A stretch of DNA of 64,000 bases, from contig NZ_LR134289.1 of NCBI RefSeq assembly GCF_900636535.1, forward strand, positions 62,001-126,000. Reading direction: 5' to 3'. The DNA is from Chryseobacterium gleum (GTDB taxonomy: Bacteria > Bacteroidota > Bacteroidia > Flavobacteriales > Weeksellaceae). Below the pieces are notes generated by a model. The model did no database searches, had not been told where the DNA came from, and saw nothing but the letters and a program-made list of their open reading frames with translations. This document shows, one piece after another, positions 9,645 to 19,144 of the stretch (position 1 is the first letter of the stretch; each line of letters opens with the position of its first letter). Both the position numbers and the translations under genes were made by a program.

Positions 9645-9704
9645 AGAAATATTCAATATTTTTTGATAGTTTAAACAACTCCTTTATTTAAAAATAATTA
9701 AACG

Positions 9705-9845
9705 GAAGGTTCGCAAAGATTTTATAATGCCGATTTATTTTTTTGTTCGCAAAGCCACTCTGTCTAGCAATATTTTTGCTTAGTGAAGCGCCTTTGCGAT
9801 CCTTTTTCATAGAATGTAAAAAACCTTAGCGTTTCGTTTGCGCTT
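9705..9845. repeat. Intergenic sequence with repeated CGCAAAG/CTTTGCG words
   Basis: Short words TTCGCAAAG (twice), CCTTTGCG and GTTTGCGC are scattered through this gap. A similar cluster occurs at 48945-49095. No ORF was identified. Probably a degenerate intergenic repeat rather than a gene. Confidence 0.35.
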
Positions 9846-9859
9846 AAAACCGGCTATTA

Positions 9860-11230
9860 CTATTTGATAATCAATTTCTGACTATATGATTTCAGTTCCA
9901 CGGATTTCAGATTAATATAATACACTCCGGCAGGAATTCCTGAAATATTAATTCCTTTGCCATTAGAGACTTTATCCGTTTCCATCACTTTTCTTCCGTC
10001 TGCACTGATGATTTCTAGGGTTGCTTTTTTATCTTTAACTCCATCAATGAAAACTTCTTTGGAAGCTGGATTAGGATAAACTTTTATATTTCCAAAGGCA
10101 TTATTTTCCTGAGTTCCCAAAGTACCTGTGGTTATTTTAAAAATCTTTCCATTGTTCACAGCTGCTACATAAAGCCCTTTCTGGTAATCTTCCCCGAAAG
10201 TAGAGAAGTTATTCCCGGAATAAGGTGTCGTCCATGTGATGGCATTATTACTGTCCAGAATACCAATCTGGGTAGAGCAGTAGTCTGCAAAGAAATATTT
10301 ACCCTGTAATGACGGATATTGGGAGCCTCTGTAGACATATCCTCCTGTGATAGAACATTTCCCTCCGGAATGATCATATACGGCAACAGGGAAGGTCATG
10401 GTAGACTGTGCGGCACATCCTGCTGTGTTGTAAGCATTATTCCCTTCGTAACAGCGCCAGCCGTAGTTTAAGCCTCCTTGAATAACAGGTATTTTGTTGA
10501 TTTCTTCTATTGCTCCTTGCCCAACATCTGCAATCATGGCATTTCCTGTTGTAAGATCAAAAGAAAACTTCCAGGCATTTCTTAATCCGTAAGCCCATAT
10601 TTCATCAGCACCATCCACTCCGGCTCCTGCAAAAGGATTGTCGGGCGGAATATTGTATGGGCCGGCAGCATCTACGTCTATTCTCAGCATCTTTCCGAGC
10701 AGTGAATTTTTGTTTTGAGCATTATTATTCGGGTCACCGCCGCTTCCTCCGTCTCCGGTAATGATCCATAATTTTCCGTCGGGAGCGAAATGAATACTTC
10801 CTCCATTATGATTGTCGAAAGGTTTCGGAATGCTCAGAAGGATTTTTTCAGAAGCGGGATCAGCTACATTCGGATCTGTGGAACTTACGCTGTATCTTGC
10901 GACGGTAACATTTCCGGCTGTATTGTTATAATACACAAAAAAATACCCGTTGGCAGAGTATTGTGGATGAAATGCGAGGCCAAGAAGACCTCTTTCGCCT
11001 CCAAAAATAATTTTTGAACTAATATCCAGAAAATTGGTGGAGTTGATTGTACCGTTAGGTTGAATAATTTTAATGATCCCGTTTTGCTGTACAACAAAAA
11101 GACGGCTGTCATTGGCATTCGTAATCTCTACAGGACTGGTAAGCCCCGTGACAAATTCTTCCAAATTAATGCTTTGAGAATTAACAATTAAGGAAGAAAA
11201 AATACTGATGCAAAAAAGTAATTTTTTCAT
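9860..11230 (-). CDS. Secreted PQQ-type glucose/sorbosone dehydrogenase with T9SS sorting tail
   Basis: A 456-residue exported protein. A signal peptide (MKKLLFCISIFSSLIVNSQS) precedes a six-bladed propeller of the soluble glucose/sorbosone dehydrogenase family. Family signatures include GGERGLLGLAFHPQY, FAPDGKLWIITGDGGSGGDP, EIWAYGLRNAWKFSFD and GGLNYGWRCYEG. The last 75 residues (VYPNPASKEVFIDG to SYSQKLIIK) are a type-A Por secretion sorting domain, predicting export through the type IX system. Sugar or aldose oxidation is inferred from the family; some members have lost PQQ binding. Monocistronic. Confidence 0.9.
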   Translation of the reverse strand: MKKLLFCISIFSSLIVNSQSINLEEFVTGLTSPVEITNANDSRLFVVQQNGIIKIIQPNGTINSTNFLDISSKIIFGGERGLLGLAFHPQYSANGYFFVYYNNTAGNVTVARYSVSSTDPNVADPASEKILLSIPKPFDNHNGGSIHFAPDGKLWIITGDGGSGGDPNNNAQNKNSLLGKMLRIDVDAAGPYNIPPDNPFAGAGVDGADEIWAYGLRNAWKFSFDLTTGNAMIADVGQGAIEEINKIPVIQGGLNYGWRCYEGNNAYNTAGCAAQSTMTFPVAVYDHSGGKCSITGGYVYRGSQYPSLQGKYFFADYCSTQIGILDSNNAITWTTPYSGNNFSTFGEDYQKGLYVAAVNNGKIFKITTGTLGTQENNAFGNIKVYPNPASKEVFIDGVKDKKATLEIISADGRKVMETDKVSNGKGINISGIPAGVYYINLKSVELKSYSQKLIIK

Positions 11231-11409
11231 AATATTTTGATAGTTAGTGTGTTGATAAATGGAATGAAAATTTTATACCAATATATTTTGAAAACTTCGC
11301 TATGATAGCACGAAAAAATTGTTAAATCTTAAATAGAAATCACAATACCAATATATCTGGAAATAAACCATTTCTGTTGTTAAAAATTCATAAAATACAA
11401 GAAAATCAT

Positions 11410-11417
11410 TATATTTG
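11410..11417 (+). promoter_or_regulatory. Possible -7 box of secDF
   Basis: TATATTTG matches TAnnTTTG, 29 bp before the secDF start. No TTG was found at the standard 19-21 bp spacing. Confidence 0.45.
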
Positions 11418-11446
11418 CCGACTTAATTTAACGTAGTTATAACAAA

Positions 11447-14356
11447 ATGCAAGGAAAAGGACTTATTACAATTGTCGCTATTGTACTAGGGTTGATTTGC
11501 TTAAACGAGCTATTACCAACATGGTACGCCAGCAAAATTGAAAAGCAGGCGACTGCTATTGCAGGAGACAATCCGGAGAAGTATCAGAAAGAAATCGCAA
11601 GACTTTCTAAGGATACTTTGAATTTAGGATTCACAAAACTTTATTACACTAAAGCCAAAGACAAGGAAATGAAACTTGGTCTTGACCTGAAAGGGGGGAT
11701 CAACGTTCTTTTGGAGATCAACCAAAGAGATCTTGTGAATGATTTAACAAATTATTCTACAAATCCTGTTCTTATCGAGGCTTTAAACAAAACGGATGAA
11801 GCACAGAAGAATTCTACAAAACCTTACATCGACAACTTCTTCGAGCAGTTCGATGTAGTAAACAAAGCTAAAGGGGCAAACCTTAAGCTGGCAGATCCGG
11901 AAATTTTCGGAAATACAACCCTTACTGAGGTGAAGTATAACACTCCTGACGAGCAGGTAAAAAGCATTGTTAAAAGAAAGATCGATGCATCTGTAGGAAC
12001 AGCTTTTGAGGTAATCAGAACGAGAATTGACAAGCTTGGAGCCATCCAGCCAAACGTTCAGAGAGTACCTGGTACCGCTAGAATTTCTGTGGAAATGCCT
12101 GGTATGAAGGACATTGATAAAGTGAAAAAAATGCTTCAGACTTCTGCAAAACTTCAGTTCTGGGAAGTACAGCAGGTTCCTGAAATTGCGCCTTATTTCC
12201 AGACTTTGACAACTATGGTTGCTGCAAAAGGAGATTCTATGGGAGTTGCAAAGAATGTGAACTTCATGAACCTTTTACAGCTTGACAAATTAAGAACTAA
12301 TGGTGTTGCTAATGTAAAATTATCTGATACTGCAGTTGTAAACAAAATCCTGAACAGCAAAGTAGCTCAGTCTTTACGTCCGGCTAACATTAAATATACA
12401 CAGTTCATGTGGGGTTACAAACCTGAAGCTACTGATACTGAAAGCCTGGTATTGTATGCGATCAGAGGTAACATCAATCAAAAAGCTCCGGTAGATGGTG
12501 CTGTTGAAACTGCAAGCATCGGTTATGATGAACTAAGCAGAATAGTAGTAGACATGCAGATGGATTCCAAAGGAGCAAAAGAGTGGAAAACATTAACAGA
12601 GAAAAACGTTGGAAAACCGGTTGCAGTAACTCTTGATAACAGAGTATATACCGCTCCGAACGTTGTTGGCGCTATTCCTAACGGTAGAACACAGATTTCC
12701 GGTAACTTCTCTCAGGAAGAAGCTAAGGAGCTTGTAGACGTGTTGGGTGCCGGTAAATTGCCTGCAGGTGCAAAAGTAGTTCAGGCTACGGTTGTAGGTC
12801 CGTCTTTAGGACAGGAGGCTATTGATTCAGGTTTAATGTCGTTCATCATCGCATTTGCTATTATCATTGTTTATATCATTTTCTACTACGGTGGAGCTGG
12901 TGTATATGCGGTAATTGCAATGGTGATTAACTTATTCTATATTTTCGGTATTATGGATTCGGGAGACTTTACGCTTACGCTTCCAGGTATCGCAGGTATC
13001 GTTCTTACCATGGCAGTTGCAGTGGATACGAACGTTATCATTTATGAAAGAACAAAAGAAGAATTATTCGCCGGGAAAAGTATTCTTGAAGCTTACAAAG
13101 ATGGTTTCAAACATGCATTGAACGCGATTATTGACGGTCACACCACGACTTTCCTTACGGCAGTTGTATTGTTCTTCTTCGGAACAGGACCTATCAAAGG
13201 TTTTGCATTGACGCTGATGATTGGTATCGCAATGACCTTATTTACATCTGTATTGCTTTCACGAGTAATGATCTTCTCAAGATTGAATAAAGGAAAAGGT
13301 CTTTCTGTATGGACTCCGGCTACGAAGAACCTGTTCAGAAATACATGGATCGATTTCATTGGAAAGAGAAAATATGCCTACATCATTTCTGCAGTACTTA
13401 CGATCGTTTGTATCATTTCAATTGCAACGCACGGTTTCAAATACGGTATCGACTTTACAGGAGGTAGAAACTATGTGGTAAGATTTGATAAAGATGTGAA
13501 AGCTGAAGATGTTGAAGAAAAATTAGTGGCATTATTCAAAACTGAAGATGGTAAAAACTCTTCAGTAGAAGCTAAGACTTTCGGAAACAACAAACAATTA
13601 AAGATCTCTACGGATTACCTTATCCAGGATGAATCTTTAAAAGCTGACCAGATTATCGAGCAAAAATTATTTGAAGGATTAAAGTCACAGTTACCGGCAG
13701 GAACAACATTGAAAGATTTCAAATCTGCTGATAAAGACCACGCAGGAATTATTTCTTCTGAGAAAGTAGGACCTTCAGTGGCTGATGATATCCAGACTCA
13801 CGGTATTTATGCGGTATTGGCTGCATTAGCTATGATCTTCATCTATATCCTTGTAAGATTCAGAAAATGGCAGTTCTCTCTTGGAGCGGTTGCAGCTCTG
13901 TTCCACGATGCGGTAATTATCTTAGGAGCATATTCATTGCTTCACAAGTATATGCCTTTCAACATGGAGATCAACCAGGATTTCATTGCTGCAATCCTTA
14001 CAGTATTGGGTTACTCTATTAACGATACGGTAATTATCTTCGACAGAATCAGAGAATACCTGAGAGAGAAAAAATCTTTAACATTGGCAGGTCTGTTTGA
14101 TGACTCTATTTCAAGTACATTGGGTAGAACATTCAACACCTCATTCACTACGATTCTGGTTATCCTTGCGATCTTCATTTTCGGTGGTGATAACCTGAGA
14201 GGATTCATGTTTGCGATGTTAATCGGTATCGGTTTCGGTACTTATTCATCCATCTTTGTTGCATCTGCAATTGCTTACGACTTCCTTAAAACAGGAAAAG
14301 AAGAAGAGGTACATGGAAAATCCACTTCTGCAAAAGAAGAATTGGTTTCAAAGTAA
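11447..14356 (+). CDS. secDF: Fused protein translocase subunit SecDF
   Basis: A 969-residue fusion of SecD and SecF, the proton-driven RND-type accessory that pulls preproteins through SecYEG. The SecD half has one N-terminal helix, the GLDLKGGINVLLE motif, a large periplasmic region and a membrane block with AVAVDTNVIIYERTKEEL. The SecF half starts near residue 640 and contains YGIDFTGGRNYVVRF and LGYSINDTVIIFDRIREYLRE. The conserved membrane Asp/Arg motifs for proton movement are present in both halves. The fused form is usual in Bacteroidota. Followed by a perfect terminator, then an insertion sequence. Confidence 0.97.
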   Translation: MQGKGLITIVAIVLGLICLNELLPTWYASKIEKQATAIAGDNPEKYQKEIARLSKDTLNLGFTKLYYTKAKDKEMKLGLDLKGGINVLLEINQRDLVNDLTNYSTNPVLIEALNKTDEAQKNSTKPYIDNFFEQFDVVNKAKGANLKLADPEIFGNTTLTEVKYNTPDEQVKSIVKRKIDASVGTAFEVIRTRIDKLGAIQPNVQRVPGTARISVEMPGMKDIDKVKKMLQTSAKLQFWEVQQVPEIAPYFQTLTTMVAAKGDSMGVAKNVNFMNLLQLDKLRTNGVANVKLSDTAVVNKILNSKVAQSLRPANIKYTQFMWGYKPEATDTESLVLYAIRGNINQKAPVDGAVETASIGYDELSRIVVDMQMDSKGAKEWKTLTEKNVGKPVAVTLDNRVYTAPNVVGAIPNGRTQISGNFSQEEAKELVDVLGAGKLPAGAKVVQATVVGPSLGQEAIDSGLMSFIIAFAIIIVYIIFYYGGAGVYAVIAMVINLFYIFGIMDSGDFTLTLPGIAGIVLTMAVAVDTNVIIYERTKEELFAGKSILEAYKDGFKHALNAIIDGHTTTFLTAVVLFFFGTGPIKGFALTLMIGIAMTLFTSVLLSRVMIFSRLNKGKGLSVWTPATKNLFRNTWIDFIGKRKYAYIISAVLTIVCIISIATHGFKYGIDFTGGRNYVVRFDKDVKAEDVEEKLVALFKTEDGKNSSVEAKTFGNNKQLKISTDYLIQDESLKADQIIEQKLFEGLKSQLPAGTTLKDFKSADKDHAGIISSEKVGPSVADDIQTHGIYAVLAALAMIFIYILVRFRKWQFSLGAVAALFHDAVIILGAYSLLHKYMPFNMEINQDFIAAILTVLGYSINDTVIIFDRIREYLREKKSLTLAGLFDDSISSTLGRTFNTSFTTILVILAIFIFGGDNLRGFMFAMLIGIGFGTYSSIFVASAIAYDFLKTGKEEEVHGKSTSAKEELVSK

Positions 14357-14377
14357 TACAAACTACAATAAATTAGT

Positions 14378-14410
14378 AAAGGCCGTTTCGAAAGAAACGG
14401 CCTTTTTCTT
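14378..14410 (+). terminator. secDF intrinsic terminator
   Basis: Perfect 12-bp stem AAAGGCCGTTTC / GAAACGGCCTTT with a GAAA loop and a T-rich tail. The IS element begins 6 bp beyond this tail. Confidence 0.93.
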
Positions 14411-14457
14411 TATGTTTGTCCCGTCCTGAAATAAGTTGACAATTAATCGACTTATTT

Positions 14458-14847
14458 ATGAAAGATCAAGTATTAAAAAGAGAAAAGCGCACACAAAGAG
14501 ACTACAGTATAGCCTTTAAATTAAGAATAGTTTCTCAAGTAGAAAACGGCGATTACACTTACAAGCAGGCTCAAAAAGAGTATGGTATCCAGGGAAGAAG
14601 TACTGTTTTGGTTTGGTTGCGAAGATATGGTAACTTAGAGTGGAGTAAACCTAAACTTCATACTATGCCTAATTCCAAAGAAACACCAGCTCAAAAAATT
14701 AAACGTTTAGAAAAAGAACTAGCTGATGAAAAGCTAAAAACCAAGGTTCTTAATACGATGATTGATATCTCAGATAAACAATATGGGACTCAAATCAGAA
14801 AAAAGTTTTCCTCCCAACAATCTTCCAACTCCACAGACAAGGAATAA
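14458..14847 (+). CDS. IS3-family transposase OrfA
   Basis: A 129-residue DNA-binding protein of the IS. Residues 12-55 form a helix-turn-helix (DYSIAFKLRIVSQVENGDYTY to YGIQGRSTVLVWLRRYG). A leucine-zipper-like coiled coil follows at about 80-105 (IKRLEKELADEKLKTKVLNTMI), as in OrfA proteins of this family. At codons 115-116 the frame reads A_AAA_AAG (14799-14805), the classical -1 slippery heptamer, so some ribosomes should shift and make OrfAB. Confidence 0.92.
   Translation: MKDQVLKREKRTQRDYSIAFKLRIVSQVENGDYTYKQAQKEYGIQGRSTVLVWLRRYGNLEWSKPKLHTMPNSKETPAQKIKRLEKELADEKLKTKVLNTMIDISDKQYGTQIRKKFSSQQSSNSTDKE
14799..14805 (+). promoter_or_regulatory. Programmed -1 frameshift site of the IS
   Basis: The heptamer AAAAAAG is phased as A_AAA_AAG in the orfA frame. 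The -1 frame is open from 14778 through all of orfB, so a shift here joins OrfA to the integrase domain. Confidence 0.8.
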
Positions 14848-14867
14848 GTATATCAAGACTGTGTAGA

Positions 14868-15695
14868 TTGTTTGGGATAAGCCGTCAGGCTATTTATCAA
14901 GCTAAGCAAAGGATTTTAATCCGGGAAAACCAATTACTGAAGGTAAAATTTCTGGTTCAGGAAATACGAATGAAGTTACCTAAATTAGGAACAAGAAAAC
15001 TTTATCATCTTCTTAAAGAACAGCTCATACAGGAAGATGTCAAATTGGGAAGAGATGCTTTATTTGCCTACTTAAAAAGAGAGAATATGCTAATCCGTAG
15101 ACAAAAGAAATATATTAAAACAACATTTTCAAAGCATTGGCTTAGAAAGCATCCCAATCTGTTGAAGGATTTGAGAGTAGAAAAAGCGGAACAGGTGTTT
15201 GTAAGCGATATAACTTATCTTAAAACCAAAGAATCTACATGTTATTTATCTTTGGTAACAGATGCCTATAGTAGAAAGATCATGGGATATTCATTAAGTT
15301 CAAATATGAACACTGAAAATGTTGCGAAAGCTTTAAAAATGGCAATAAAAAATAGAGGTTCAAGTGGCCCATTAATTCATCATTCAGATAGAGGTTTGCA
15401 ATATTGCTCTGGTTATTACCAGAAAATACTTAATAAGAATGAAATCAAACCGTCAATGACTGATGGTTATGATTGCTATCAAAATGCACTGGCAGAAAGG
15501 GTGAATGGAATATTGAAACAAGAATTCCTTTTTTATAAAACAAAGAATATGCAAGATCTAAACTCATTAGTAAAAGAAAGTATTTATCTTTATAATACTA
15601 AAAGACCACATCTAAGCCTTAATATGCAAACTCCAGATAAAGTGCATAAAAAATCCGAAGAAATAAAATATCTCTCCGGATTAAATATTGTTTAA
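14868..15695 (+). CDS. IS3-family transposase OrfB (DDE integrase domain)
   Basis: A 275-residue reading from a TTG. The frame is open upstream to 14778 with sensible coding (ISISRLCRLFGISRQAIY), so the natural product is probably the OrfAB fusion rather than free OrfB. The DDE catalytic residues are seen in VSDITYLKTKE (Asp), IHHSDRGLQY (Asp) and NALAERVNGILKQE (Glu), followed by the C-terminal YNTKRPHLSL motif of IS3 integrases. No stop or frameshift interrupts the domain. Confidence 0.92.
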   Translation: MFGISRQAIYQAKQRILIRENQLLKVKFLVQEIRMKLPKLGTRKLYHLLKEQLIQEDVKLGRDALFAYLKRENMLIRRQKKYIKTTFSKHWLRKHPNLLKDLRVEKAEQVFVSDITYLKTKESTCYLSLVTDAYSRKIMGYSLSSNMNTENVAKALKMAIKNRGSSGPLIHHSDRGLQYCSGYYQKILNKNEIKPSMTDGYDCYQNALAERVNGILKQEFLFYKTKNMQDLNSLVKESIYLYNTKRPHLSLNMQTPDKVHKKSEEIKYLSGLNIV

Positions 15696-15856
15696 TTTAT
15701 GTCAACCTATTTTAGGACGACTCAGTTAAAAGAAAATATAAAAAATACAAAGCTTTTTTAAATGTAATGCATTATTTGTCATTATTTTATGTATTTGATT
15801 TTTTAGTATTTATATATGCTGCTCATAATTTAGAATCATTATTTTTCAGATTTGAT

Positions 15857-15864
15857 TAATTTTG
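15857..15864 (+). promoter_or_regulatory. -7 box of the Tet-type MFS gene, very close to its start
   Basis: TAATTTTG matches TAnnTTTG and ends only 7 bp before the ATG at 15872. If used, the mRNA would begin at or within a few bases of the start codon. No TTG stands at the standard spacing. Confidence 0.45.
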
Positions 15865-15871
15865 CACCATC

Positions 15872-17128
15872 ATGGAAAATTCAAAGAAAAAAGCAGCTAT
15901 AGGCTTCATATTTATTACTTTACTGATTGATATTACAGGCTGGGGAATCATCATTCCTGTTGTTCCTAAATTAATTGAAGAACTCATTCATGCAGATATC
16001 AGTGAAGCCGCAAAATATGGCGGCTGGCTTGGATTTGCCTATGCATTTACACAATTTATATTTTCGCCTTTAGTCGGTAATTTGAGTGATAAATACGGGC
16101 GAAGACCCATTATCCTGATTTCCCTTTTCGGATTTGCCGTAGATTATATTTTCCTTGCATTAGCGCCTACGATCTGGTGGCTGTTTATGGGAAGAATTAT
16201 TGCCGGAATTACCGGTGCAAGTGTAACCACCGCCAGTGCTTACATTGCAGATATTTCTACGGATGAAGACAGAGCTAAAAATTTCGGACTGATAGGAGCT
16301 GCTTTTGGCTTAGGTTTTATCATAGGACCTGTTCTGGGTGGAGTTCTCGGGCATTACGGTGCCAGAGTACCTTTCTATGCCGCAGCAGGTTTGTGTCTGC
16401 TTAATTTCCTTTATGGTTATTTTATCCTTCCTGAAAGTCTGGATAAAGATAAAAGAAGAGAGTTCGACTGGAAGCGTGCGAATCCTATAGGCTCATTTAA
16501 GTTTTTAGGGAAACATCCTGAAATTTCCGGGCTGATTGTTTCACTGATCTTAATTTATATTGCTGGACATGCAGTACAGAGCAACTGGAGTTTCTTTACC
16601 ATGTATAAATTCAGCTGGACAGAAAGAATGGTAGGGATTTCGTTAGGAGTAGTGGGTTTATTGGTAGGACTTGTACAGGGTGGTCTTATCAGATGGACAA
16701 CTCCAAGACTCGGAGAGCAGAAAAGTATCTATTACGGATTGGCTTTCTATGCAGTAGGAATGCTGTTATTTGCCTTTGCATCAGAAGGCTGGATGATGTT
16801 TGTATTTCTGATTCCGTATTGCCTGGGAGGAATCTGCGGACCGGCTTTACAGTCTGTAATCACGAAAAGTGTTCCTTCCAACGAACAGGGTGAACTTCAG
16901 GGAGCATTAACGAGTTTAATGAGTGCCACATCCATTATAGGACCTCCGATGATGACGAATTTATTTTACTTTTTTACCCATGATGAAGCACCATTCAAGT
17001 TTTCGGGAGCGCCGTTTTTCCTTGCATTTATTTTAATGGCTCTCAGCGTTGTGATTACTTATTCTGCTTTTCAGAAAAAAAGAAAAGATCTGGTTGATGT
17101 AACCTCCGAAAAAGACTTTCAGAAATAA
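15872..17128 (+). CDS. TCR/Tet-family MFS exporter
   Basis: A 418-residue, 12-helix major facilitator. Motif A appears as [11 protein letters not shown] (about residues 68-78). Motif C, typical of antiporters, appears as [12 protein letters not shown]. The N-terminus [21 protein letters not shown] is characteristic of the TetA-like DHA1 group. Drug/proton antiport is the family role, but chromosomal Bacteroidota members are usually not proven tetracycline resistance genes. The IS element ends 147 bp upstream and points toward it. Confidence 0.88.
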   Translation: MENSKKKAAIGFIFITLLIDITGWGIIIPVVPKLIEELIHADISEAAKYGGWLGFAYAFTQFIFSPLVGNLSDKYGRRPIILISLFGFAVDYIFLALAPTIWWLFMGRIIAGITGASVTTASAYIADISTDEDRAKNFGLIGAAFGLGFIIGPVLGGVLGHYGARVPFYAAAGLCLLNFLYGYFILPESLDKDKRREFDWKRANPIGSFKFLGKHPEISGLIVSLILIYIAGHAVQSNWSFFTMYKFSWTERMVGISLGVVGLLVGLVQGGLIRWTTPRLGEQKSIYYGLAFYAVGMLLFAFASEGWMMFVFLIPYCLGGICGPALQSVITKSVPSNEQGELQGALTSLMSATSIIGPPMMTNLFYFFTHDEAPFKFSGAPFFLAFILMALSVVITYSAFQKKRKDLVDVTSEKDFQK

Positions 17129-17231
17129 TAGATCTGTTCTATTCTGAATATATTTATAGCTTTGGGTTTAATCTATTCGATAACTTTACTGAAGTAGTTT
17201 TACTCAATTTTGTAACAGGAAAAACAAAATT

Positions 17232-18035
17232 ATGAATGCATCAGATCTTGAAAAGTATCTCGAACGGATTCATTTCTCCGGTATTCCGGAAATGAATATG
17301 GAAACATTGAAGAAAATTCATCAGCTTCATCCCAAACATATCCCGTTTGAAAATATAGACCCTTATACAGAGAAAGTACCTTCTTTGAATGCAGATGATG
17401 TCTTTAAAAAACTGGTTGTTGAATCAAGAGGAGGATATTGTTATGAACAAAACCTGCTTTTAAGTGAAGTTTTAAAATATTTAGGATTTAATGTAAAGCT
17501 TCAGCTGGGAAGGGTAGTATGGGGAAGACAAGAAGACAGTGTTGCTGCACAGACACATTTGCTGCTTATTGTTGATTTTGAAGATAAAAAGTATGTTGTA
17601 GACTGTGGATTTGGAACTGCTACACTTACTTCTCCAATACTTTTAAATGAAGAAGATCAGCAGCAGACACCCAACGGAATATTTAAAGTTTCGCACAGAG
17701 AAAATACATATATCCTTTGGATGTGGAAAGAGCAATGGCTTCCGGTATATCGCTTCATCCCTGAGCATGTAGAGCTTATTGATCTTGAGATTTCAAATTG
17801 GTACCTGTCTACACATCCGGATTCGCATTTTAAGAATAAGCTGATCCTCTCAAAAGTAGATGAGAATGCCCGTTATACTTATACGGATCACATCCTGAAC
17901 ATCAGGTCTGATGATGGTGCGAAAGAGTCTGTAACGATAGAAAATGATATTCAGTTGTATGAAATACTGTTTAATACTTTCGGATTAAAGGAAAATGCAA
18001 TAGAAGCCCTGAAATCAAAAGTTAGAATATGGTAG
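17232..18035 (+). CDS. Arylamine N-acetyltransferase
   Basis: A 267-residue NAT that transfers acetyl from acetyl-CoA to arylamines or hydrazines. The Cys-His-Asp triad is visible as Cys70 in SRGGYCYEQN, His109 in AAQTHLLLIVDF and Asp124 in VVDCGFG. Length is normal for bacterial NATs. It lies 103 bp after the MFS gene, possibly in the same transcript, and ends at a strong bidirectional terminator. The physiological substrate is unknown. Confidence 0.93.
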   Translation: MNASDLEKYLERIHFSGIPEMNMETLKKIHQLHPKHIPFENIDPYTEKVPSLNADDVFKKLVVESRGGYCYEQNLLLSEVLKYLGFNVKLQLGRVVWGRQEDSVAAQTHLLLIVDFEDKKYVVDCGFGTATLTSPILLNEEDQQQTPNGIFKVSHRENTYILWMWKEQWLPVYRFIPEHVELIDLEISNWYLSTHPDSHFKNKLILSKVDENARYTYTDHILNIRSDDGAKESVTIENDIQLYEILFNTFGLKENAIEALKSKVRIW

Positions 18036-18058
18036 TATCAGAAAATATAACCTATAAA

Positions 18059-18092
18059 AAACCGGGAAGCTTGTAAAGGCTTCCCGGTTTTA
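18059..18092. terminator. Bidirectional terminator between the NAT gene and a lipoprotein gene
   Basis: 12-bp stem AAACCGGGAAGC / GCTTCCCGGTTT with an 8-base loop, A-rich on the left and T-rich on the right, so it can serve both convergent genes. Confidence 0.9.
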
Positions 18093-18113
18093 TTAATCAG
18101 ATTTTTATGAGAA

Positions 18114-19058
18114 TTATGGATAAAGGGATTTTGTCCCGTTACTTACTATATTGCTGCCCAATCCGGAGAATGATACAGAAAAATTAGTGGAATTAAAGCT
18201 TAAAGAACCTGTAGGAGTACAAAGTCCCAATGCATAACGGCATTGCCCGTAAGCACCTGTCCTTTTTGTAATTTTACTCTCGCTTTTCGCTTTTCCTAAG
18301 CTGATATAACCCCAATCACTTACATCTGCATTGGACACTGTAGAACCGGAATAATAAATGGTAATCTGGTATCCGGCTTCACCTCTCTTAGATCCCCATA
18401 ACCAGTTAGCGGTCCACCACTGTTTATACCATTTGGAAGCTACTTTAGAAACTTCATCAGATGCTTCTGAATGTCCACGCGTATCCATCATAACAAGACC
18501 TCCGAAAATATTATCCCAGACAATACCTGAATCACCATAAAAGCATAATGTGGTAAATTTCCCGCTTTTACTGTTCCATGTTATTTCCATAACATTGATT
18601 CCGGCTTTTAGCTCTTCTGTGATTGCTTCATTTAATCCCTGTTGTGCTGTTGTCAGATTTTCTCCCTCGTACAGATCTCCGATTTTCCCGATTTTTACAG
18701 AAGAAGGATCCATGATGTTTCCTGATGCAATAAACTGGTCTTTATCTGTGATCAGTTTTTTGGAAAGCTCAACACCTTGCTGTGATGAAATTTTACCCAA
18801 TACATGTACTCCTGTAATCTGTAAATCATTTTTCAGATAGGCTTCAAGATTTTTTCCGGATTCATCCAGTTGGTGCTGAACTGCTTCTGGGACAATTTGA
18901 GATGGAAGAGAAGTAATCTCCTTCTTCAGATCAGCAACAGTTACCTTTGACTGAACTGTTTCCTGCTGGTTCATTTCACTGCTTTCATTCCGGCAGCTGT
19001 TGAGAGTTAATACCGATAAGACGGCGAAAACTTTAAAAGTAGTCACTAGTTTTTTCAT
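18114..19058 (-). CDS. Lipoprotein of unknown function
   Basis: A 314-residue protein whose start MKKLVTTFKVFAVLSVLTLNSC is a lipoprotein signal peptide with Cys at about residue 22. The mature part begins RNESSEMNQQ. The rest shows no motif I recognise. Residues 200-314 are Trp/Gly/Ser-rich (KQWWTANWLWGSKRGEAGYQ, TGSLSFNSTNFSVSFSGLGS) and look like a beta-rich domain. It stands alone and is convergent with the NAT gene. Function not inferred. Confidence 0.75.
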   Translation of the reverse strand: MKKLVTTFKVFAVLSVLTLNSCRNESSEMNQQETVQSKVTVADLKKEITSLPSQIVPEAVQHQLDESGKNLEAYLKNDLQITGVHVLGKISSQQGVELSKKLITDKDQFIASGNIMDPSSVKIGKIGDLYEGENLTTAQQGLNEAITEELKAGINVMEITWNSKSGKFTTLCFYGDSGIVWDNIFGGLVMMDTRGHSEASDEVSKVASKWYKQWWTANWLWGSKRGEAGYQITIYYSGSTVSNADVSDWGYISLGKAKSESKITKRTGAYGQCRYALGLCTPTGSLSFNSTNFSVSFSGLGSNIVSNGTKSLYP

Positions 19059-19144
19059 AATTAATATTTATTGGTTTGTGTGTTATAAATATACAGAATT
19101 ATTATTTAATTCTCATTGTTTTGAATTAAATATTTGTTAATTTA

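Larger units (their letters stand above)
14417..15724 (+). mobile_element. Complete IS3-family insertion sequence
   Basis: A 1308-bp element. The 24-bp imperfect terminal inverted repeats are 14417-14440 and 15701-15724. They share the core CGTCCTnAAATAnGTTGAC, and both start with TG. A direct GTT flanks the element on each side (14414-14416 and 15725-15727), the 3-bp target duplication expected for IS3 elements. It encodes orfA and orfB with an A_AAA_AAG slippery site. Everything needed for transposition appears intact, so insertion may be recent. It sits between the secDF terminator and a Tet-type MFS gene. Confidence 0.93.

Noticed and set aside
9705..9845. Possible CRISPR-like or REP array because of repeated CGCAAAG words
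   Set aside because: Spacing is irregular, repeats are short and no cas genes are near.
15872..17128. A mobilised tetracycline resistance gene next to an IS
   Set aside because: Only one IS copy flanks it, composition is like the surroundings, and Tet-like MFS genes are normal chromosomal genes here.
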